DNA of 64,000 nt, taken from contig JAQBVG010000002.1 of NCBI GenBank assembly GCA_027623655.1, positions 1-64,000 of the forward strand. Reading direction: 5' to 3'. The stretch comes from Chloroflexota bacterium (lineage in GTDB: Bacteria; Chloroflexota; Dehalococcoidia; Lucifugimonadales; Lucifugimonadaceae). The translations under genes and the position numbers were made by a program. The notes below the pieces were generated by a model, which was not told where the DNA came from, did not search any database, and was given only the letters and a program-made list of their open reading frames with translations. Shown here in pieces: positions 59,095-64,000 of the stretch. Numbering within the stretch: the stretch's first letter is position 1; each line of letters opens with the position of its first letter.

Positions 59095-59437
59095 AGTATC
59101 GGGTCGAAGACTCGGCAGAGCCTCTGGTCCGCGACGGGCGATGTTCCGGATTATGGTTACAGACCTGCTCCGGCACGGCCAGATCAGGACCACGGTTGCT
59201 AAGGCGAAAGAAATTCGACCAATGGCCGAAAAGATGGTCACCCTCGCCAAGAATGGCACGCTCCATGACCGCAGACTGGCTGCCGCCTTTATAACTGATA
59301 GCAGTGTTGTGAGGTCGGCCTTCGAAGATCTCGGCCCCCGGTATAAGGACCGGGCCGGTGGCTACACGCGTATCACTCGTATAGGTGTTCGTGCAGGCGA
59401 TGCGGCTGAAATGGCTGTGATCGAGTTTGTCGACTAA
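59084..59437 (+). CDS. rplQ: 50S ribosomal protein L17
   Basis: GTG start overlapping the rpoA end: [56 protein letters not shown]. Confidence 0.96.
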   Translation: [117 protein letters not shown]

Positions 59438-59460
59438 AACGAACAGGTCAGTAAAGAGCG

Positions 59461-60270
59461 ATGCGTTTTGGACTGGTTGTGGAGTACGACGGAACAGACT
59501 TCCACGGCTCACAACTCCAGGCTAACGCGAGGACTGTTCAGGGCGAATTGGAAAGCGCCCTGGCGCGGCTCTTCAACAAAAATATAAGAGTGCACTTTGC
59601 GAGTCGAACAGATGCGGGAGTGCACGCGAAAGGGCAGGTCGGGTGCTTCGATGAGGAAACCGACATGCAGGCGGATCAGATCAGGAAAGCGGTGAACCAC
59701 TACATGACAAAAGATGTGCGCATTCGGTGCGCACAAATTGTCCCGGATGGCCCAAACGGGTTCGATCCTCGTGGTGACGCGTCATCTCGCAATTACGTGT
59801 ACAAGTTCAATGATGCCCGGTCTGAACCCGCAGTTGATCGCAATTTCGTGACGCACGTCCGACGGAGCCTCAATGACGTGGCGATGAACGATGCCAGCAA
59901 GTGCCTGGTCGGATCGCACGATTTTGCTGCTTTTGCGGGACCGGGGACGCCGCCTGATGCTTCGACTCGACGAAACGTCGAAGCTGCCTCAGTCTCGAGA
60001 AACGGCAATAACGTCGAATTCAGGATCACAGCCAACGCATTTATGCACCAGCAAATTCGCAGACTCGCCGGTGTGCTTTATAGCGTCGGCACCGGTAAAA
60101 CATCGACGAACGCGGTCAAGGACTTGCTCGATCGTCATGAACGGGGGGTTGCAGCCCACGTAATGCCTGCACATGGGCTCTACCTGGAGAACATTTCATA
60201 CAACGGCACGGGTGAGTGTGGATTACCAGCACTATCACTCCCGATTTCCGTTAGTCCGAGCGTAAACTAG
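59461..60270 (+). CDS. truA: tRNA pseudouridine(38-40) synthase
   Basis: MRFGLVVEYDGTDFHGSQLQANARTVQGELESAL; HFASRTDAGVHAKGQV. Confidence 0.96.
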   Translation: MRFGLVVEYDGTDFHGSQLQANARTVQGELESALARLFNKNIRVHFASRTDAGVHAKGQVGCFDEETDMQADQIRKAVNHYMTKDVRIRCAQIVPDGPNGFDPRGDASSRNYVYKFNDARSEPAVDRNFVTHVRRSLNDVAMNDASKCLVGSHDFAAFAGPGTPPDASTRRNVEAASVSRNGNNVEFRITANAFMHQQIRRLAGVLYSVGTGKTSTNAVKDLLDRHERGVAAHVMPAHGLYLENISYNGTGECGLPALSLPISVSPSVN

Positions 60271-60303
60271 AGTGCTGAAAATTCCGGGAATTCACGTTTA
60301 ATC

Positions 60304-61125
60304 ATGGTTACCAAGCTAAAACAATACAACCCGAAAGCCGCAGAACTGGTGAACGACTGGCAGGTCCTTGACGCCAGTGGTCAGGTTCTGGGGCGACTCG
60401 CAACCCAGGTGGCGACATTCCTGATGGGCAAACATAAGCCCGACTATGTGCCCCATCTGCTCACAGGCGATTTCGTTGTGGTAATAAACGCAGCCGAAAT
60501 CAAAATCACCGGCCTCAAGGCTGAACAAAAGATTTACAAGCGTTACAGCCAGCATCCGGGAACTCTAAAAGAGATCTCATACGATCGCATACAGGAGAAA
60601 TTCCCCGAACGGATCATCGAAATGGCCGTGAAGGGTATGCTGCCGAAAAACAAACTCGGGCGAAGAATGCTCAAGCGGCTCAAGGTCTATGCTGGTGCGG
60701 AGCACCCGCACTCCGCGCAGGTGCTCGGTTCAGAGCGCCGAGAAGAGCGTGAAGCAAAGGCTGCGGCCAAAGCTGAAATCGCAGCCGCAGCAGTGGCAAA
60801 ATCTCCCGCGAAGAAAACCGCCACCGCACCGGTATCGGCGAAAGCCGAAGCTCCGGTTGGAGAGACGGGCATCGCCGCTGCAGTAATGGAAGCTGTTGAA
60901 GCTGCGCCCAGTAAGCCTGTTGCCAAAAAGGCTCCGGCAAAGAAAACCACAGCTGCTAAGAAATCCACCGCCGAGAAGGCTACTGCGAAAAAAGCGCCTG
61001 CGAAGAAAGTCGCAGAAAAAAAACCTGCTGCCAAGAAAGCAACAGCTGCGAAAAAGCCAGCAGCCAAGAAAACCACAGCAAAAAAGACAACAGCCGCTAA
61101 ATCAAGCGACTCAGGAGAGAAATAG
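60304..61125 (+). CDS. rplM: 50S ribosomal protein L13 with ~130-aa Ala/Lys/Pro-rich C-terminal extension
   Basis: Core DWQVLDASGQVLGRLATQVATFLMGKHKPDYVPHLLTGDFVVVINAAEI; tail KKAPAKKTTAAKKSTAEKATAKKAPAKKVAEKKPAAKK. Confidence 0.97.
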   Translation: MVTKLKQYNPKAAELVNDWQVLDASGQVLGRLATQVATFLMGKHKPDYVPHLLTGDFVVVINAAEIKITGLKAEQKIYKRYSQHPGTLKEISYDRIQEKFPERIIEMAVKGMLPKNKLGRRMLKRLKVYAGAEHPHSAQVLGSERREEREAKAAAKAEIAAAAVAKSPAKKTATAPVSAKAEAPVGETGIAAAVMEAVEAAPSKPVAKKAPAKKTTAAKKSTAEKATAKKAPAKKVAEKKPAAKKATAAKKPAAKKTTAKKTTAAKSSDSGEK

Positions 61126-61521
61126 TTGACTCAGCAGCAGTACTACTACGGCACAGGTCGTAGGAAGACCGCCATCGCACGTGTGAGGATTTACAACACA
61201 CCGGGTGGCTCTACGGTCAATGGCAAGCCAATCGATGAAGTCTTTACGGTCGGTGCCTGGCTCCGGCAAGCAGTCGGACCACTCCGGGCGGCGAACCTCG
61301 CCGACAAGGTGACCGTTGTTGCCAGGACTCACGGTGGCGGTGGAGCCGGTCAGGCGGGTGCATTTGCTCACGGACTCGCCCGCGCTCTCGTTGTGATGGA
61401 TGAAAATCTACGAAAACCCCTTCGTGAAGCCGGTCTCATGACTCGTGATTCCCGAATGAAAGAAAGCAAGAAGTACGGGTTGAAGAGGGCCAGAAAGGCC
61501 CCGCAGTACACCAAGCGTTAA
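61126..61521 (+). CDS. rpsI: 30S ribosomal protein S9
   Basis: YYYGTGRRKTAIARVRIYNTPGG; C-terminal KYGLKRARKAPQYTKR; TTG start. Confidence 0.98.
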   Translation: MTQQQYYYGTGRRKTAIARVRIYNTPGGSTVNGKPIDEVFTVGAWLRQAVGPLRAANLADKVTVVARTHGGGGAGQAGAFAHGLARALVVMDENLRKPLREAGLMTRDSRMKESKKYGLKRARKAPQYTKR

Positions 61522-61553
61522 GTCGCACCAGTCCTGGCATTTCGCCGAACAAC

Positions 61554-61585
61554 ACAGAAGCCTCGAACATTTTCGAGGCTTCTGT
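61554..61585 (+). terminator. Strong hairpin, putative terminator of the ribosomal supercluster
   Basis: ACAGAAGCCTCGAA-CATT-TTCGAGGCTTCTGT, 14-bp perfect stem, 4-nt loop; weak following T-tract. Confidence 0.7.
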
Positions 61586-61672
61586 GATTTCAGTTCAGTT
61601 TGTAATACCGGGCAGATAGGCCCATACAGGATCCTTGAGGAGAGTTGGTCGGTGCAAACTTCTCAAAGGGAA

Positions 61673-62527
61673 CTACCCGAACTCGATCGCGACACAGCGT
61701 GCCAGGCCTGCGAGATCTGCCAGTAAAGAGATTGACGCATTCGGGAATTGTTGATGTGCAAGCTGCAGCACCGCGTCGGCTATCGGCGGGTCGATCTCGA
61801 TGTAGGCGGCACTGAATTCCGGCTTCAATGCACCACGAATACCTGTCAAAAGCGGTCTGATGACATCGAGTCCATCTTCGCCTCCGTCCAGCGCCAGGGC
61901 GGGCTCCCGGGTCACTTCAACTTGAAGATCCGCCATTGCCCCCCTGAGGATATACGGTGGGTTCGAAACGATGACGTCGAATTTGGATTTAAGAGGCTCT
62001 AACAGGTTGCCCTCGTAGAGTTCGATCTCAGCCCCGAGGGCGGTAGCATTCTGACTGGCTACCTCCATGGCTCCAACAGAAATGTCGGTTGCTTCAACGA
62101 TGGCCGAAGGCAATTCGAGAGCGAGCGATATTGCGATGGCGCCTGAACCCGTGCAGATATCTGCAATTCGGGGTGATTCAATCCTGTACGAGCGTACAAA
62201 CTCGATCGCCTGCACGACCAGCTGTTCTGTTTCCGGTCGTGGAATGAGTACCCTGGGATCAACATTGAATCGTCGTCGAAAAAACTCAACGTTGCCCGTG
62301 ATGTACTGCAGCGGTTCTCGCTCCAGGCGACGGGCCAAAAGCCCTTCCAGGTGATCGAGTTTAGCGACCGGTGGCGGGTCCGGCAGACGACCCAACTGCT
62401 CCTCAGCGCTCCATCCGAATGCATGCCGGATCAACAGTCTCGCGTCCATTCCAGCGTCACTTATTCCTGCATTCGAGAGACGCCCGGCGATGGACTTGAT
62501 CAGGACAGAAACCGACTCGGTGGTCAT
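61673..62527 (-). CDS. prmC: Peptide chain release factor N5-glutamine methyltransferase
   Basis: RVLIPRPETEQLV, IADICTGSGAIAISLALELP, FDVIVSNPPYI. Confidence 0.95.
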   Translation of the reverse strand: MTTESVSVLIKSIAGRLSNAGISDAGMDARLLIRHAFGWSAEEQLGRLPDPPPVAKLDHLEGLLARRLEREPLQYITGNVEFFRRRFNVDPRVLIPRPETEQLVVQAIEFVRSYRIESPRIADICTGSGAIAISLALELPSAIVEATDISVGAMEVASQNATALGAEIELYEGNLLEPLKSKFDVIVSNPPYILRGAMADLQVEVTREPALALDGGEDGLDVIRPLLTGIRGALKPEFSAAYIEIDPPIADAVLQLAHQQFPNASISLLADLAGLARCVAIEFG

Positions 62528-62544
62528 TGGACGAGCGACCCTTG

Positions 62545-63627
62545 TCAGCCTGCAACAGCGGCCAGTTTGCGCGCCTGTTCCTCTTGAAGCAGGGCGTCGA
62601 TGAAACCATCGAGGTCGCCGCTCAGAACCTGCGGCATCTGATGACTTGTGTATCCGATGCGATGGTCGGTAATGCGAGACTGTGGAAAATTATAGGTGCG
62701 GATCTTCTCGGAACGATCGCCGGTTCCGACCTGGGATTTGCGGTTGGCGCTGATCTCGGCCTGCTGTTTCCGCAACTCCATGTCCCACAATCTCGAACGG
62801 AGGATTTCCATTGCCTGCAACTTGTTCTGCATCTGAGACCGCTCGTTCTGACATTGCACAACAAGTCCAGTGGGCAAGTGGGTAATTCGGATGGCCGTTG
62901 CCACTTTGTTGACGTTCTGGCCTCCTGCACCCCCCGAATGGAACACATCGATCTTGATGTCGTTGTCCTCAATTTTGACGTCGACTTCCTCGGCTTTCGG
63001 CATTACGACAACGGTTGCGGTCGAAGTGTGAATGCGGCCCTGCGACTCAGTTGAGGGGACTCTCTGCACCCGGTGGACTCCACTTTCGAGGTGAAGCCGC
63101 TGGTACGCACGTTCACCCTCGAGCTCGAACGTAACTTCTTTGATACCACCTACCCCGGTGTCGTTCTGGTTGAGCACTTTCAGTTTCCACTTGCGGGTTT
63201 CCGAGTAGCGCTGGTACATACGAAAGATCTCGGCTGCAAACAAACCTGCTTCATCGCCTCCGGCACCCGCTCTAATTTCAACAACCGCGTCGGCGAGTTC
63301 GGTTTCATCTTTCGGGAGTAATTCAAGCCGAATTGCAGCCGTTGTGGACTCGAGCTTCGCCTGGAGTTCTGTGACTTCAAGGTTCGCCATTTCCAGTACT
63401 TCCGGGTCGTCCTCTTCGGCAACAATCTCTTGGGCGCCTTCAAGATGGGACTGGGTACGCGTCATCTCGTTCCAGAGTTCAACGATCTGCTGTAGTTGGC
63501 TGTATTCGCGACCCAGTCTCCGAATCGCGTTGGGATCCGACGCTGTTTCGGGTTGAGACATAAGCCGCTCAACCTCACCGTGTCGATCGGCGATTTCTTT
63601 GAGACGGATTTCCATTGATTGCTGCAT
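62545..63627 (-). CDS. prfA: Peptide chain release factor 1
   Basis: EIRAGAGGDEAGLFAAEIFRMYQRYSE; FHSGGAGGQNVNKVATAIRITHLPTGLVV. Confidence 0.96.
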   Translation of the reverse strand: MQQSMEIRLKEIADRHGEVERLMSQPETASDPNAIRRLGREYSQLQQIVELWNEMTRTQSHLEGAQEIVAEEDDPEVLEMANLEVTELQAKLESTTAAIRLELLPKDETELADAVVEIRAGAGGDEAGLFAAEIFRMYQRYSETRKWKLKVLNQNDTGVGGIKEVTFELEGERAYQRLHLESGVHRVQRVPSTESQGRIHTSTATVVVMPKAEEVDVKIEDNDIKIDVFHSGGAGGQNVNKVATAIRITHLPTGLVVQCQNERSQMQNKLQAMEILRSRLWDMELRKQQAEISANRKSQVGTGDRSEKIRTYNFPQSRITDHRIGYTSHQMPQVLSGDLDGFIDALLQEEQARKLAAVAG

Positions 63628-63739
63628 GATTCGAGGGTACCAGTATTCGTGAAATGAGCGGGGTTAAGAGCCATACGGACCGGGGTGTCAGAATCTGTGC
63701 CCGTGGCAACACGATTCGTGACGATCGACCTGAAACCAG

Positions 63740-64000
63740 CTACCGGTCGCCCGCGGTCCCGTTACCCACACACCTGGTTTGGTTCAGACGAACGTGCTCG
63801 GCGATCGACACGGCGTCCAGGGTTACTTCCGACTGTCCGCCGTCTTCTGCCAGGCTCTTTATTGAAACGACACCCTGTTCAATTTCCCGGTCGCCAAGTA
63901 TCACCACGTTGGCGGCGCCGAGGTTGTTGGCGTAACGCATTTGCGCCTTCATCGACCGTTTCGGAGCGAGAATCGTCGAAATATCGGATGCCCGGAGACC
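63740..64000 (-). CDS. hisS: Histidyl-tRNA synthetase, C-terminal part; runs off the window edge
   Basis: Minus strand ILAPKRSMKAQMRYANNLGAANVVILGDREIEQGVVSIKSLAEDGGQSEVTLD resembles the HisRS anticodon-binding domain. Confidence 0.8.
   Translation of the reverse strand, partial: GLRASDISTILAPKRSMKAQMRYANNLGAANVVILGDREIEQGVVSIKSLAEDGGQSEVTLDAVSIAEHVRLNQTRCVGNGTAGDR

Noticed and set aside
60687-61076. Minus-strand ORF MVFLAAGFFAAVAFLAAGFFSATFFAGAFFAV..., looks like a membrane protein
   Set aside because: It is the antisense of the Lys/Ala repeat tail of rplM; the hydrophobicity follows from AAG/GCx codons read backwards.
1-64000. CRISPR arrays, rRNA or tRNA genes, IS elements with transposases
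   Set aside because: No repeat-spacer pattern, no tRNA cloverleaf I could defend by eye and no transposase or integrase ORF; tRNAscan-SE, Infernal and ISfinder should confirm.

Overview
The window appears to be chromosomal DNA from a GC-rich bacterium. Chloroflexota/Dehalococcoidia-like ancestry is my inference from gene content and protein style, not proven. Core blocks: (i) rpmH-rnpA-yidD-[PQQ beta-propeller]-yidC-jag at the left edge; (ii) purF, purM and purH; (iii) a nitrogen-assimilation block, nadE-gltD-gltB-glnA plus an atypical GlnR-like regulator; (iv) a nearly complete str-S10-spc-alpha ribosomal supercluster (rpsL to rpsI, no tuf), followed by prmC, prfA and a partial hisS. The accessory region at about 5-12 kb is the most unusual part. 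It holds a pair of ~40-nt intergenic near-repeats flanking an HxlR/DUF4242-type cassette with its own palindromic operator candidate, a mannonate-dehydratase-like pseudogene, a class III cyclase/AAA ATPase gene split by an in-frame TAG, and a compact two-gene module: a TSPPY DNA methyltransferase translationally coupled to an unrecognised protein with a D...ExE...QxxxY nuclease-like signature. That module is my best candidate for an undescribed restriction-modification-like system. Low-complexity (Ala/Lys H1-like or RG-rich) extensions on ribosomal proteins L5, L13, S5 and S3, and Cys-less L36 and S14, are also notable. All calls come from reading the sequence and the supplied ORF translations; no database search was run.
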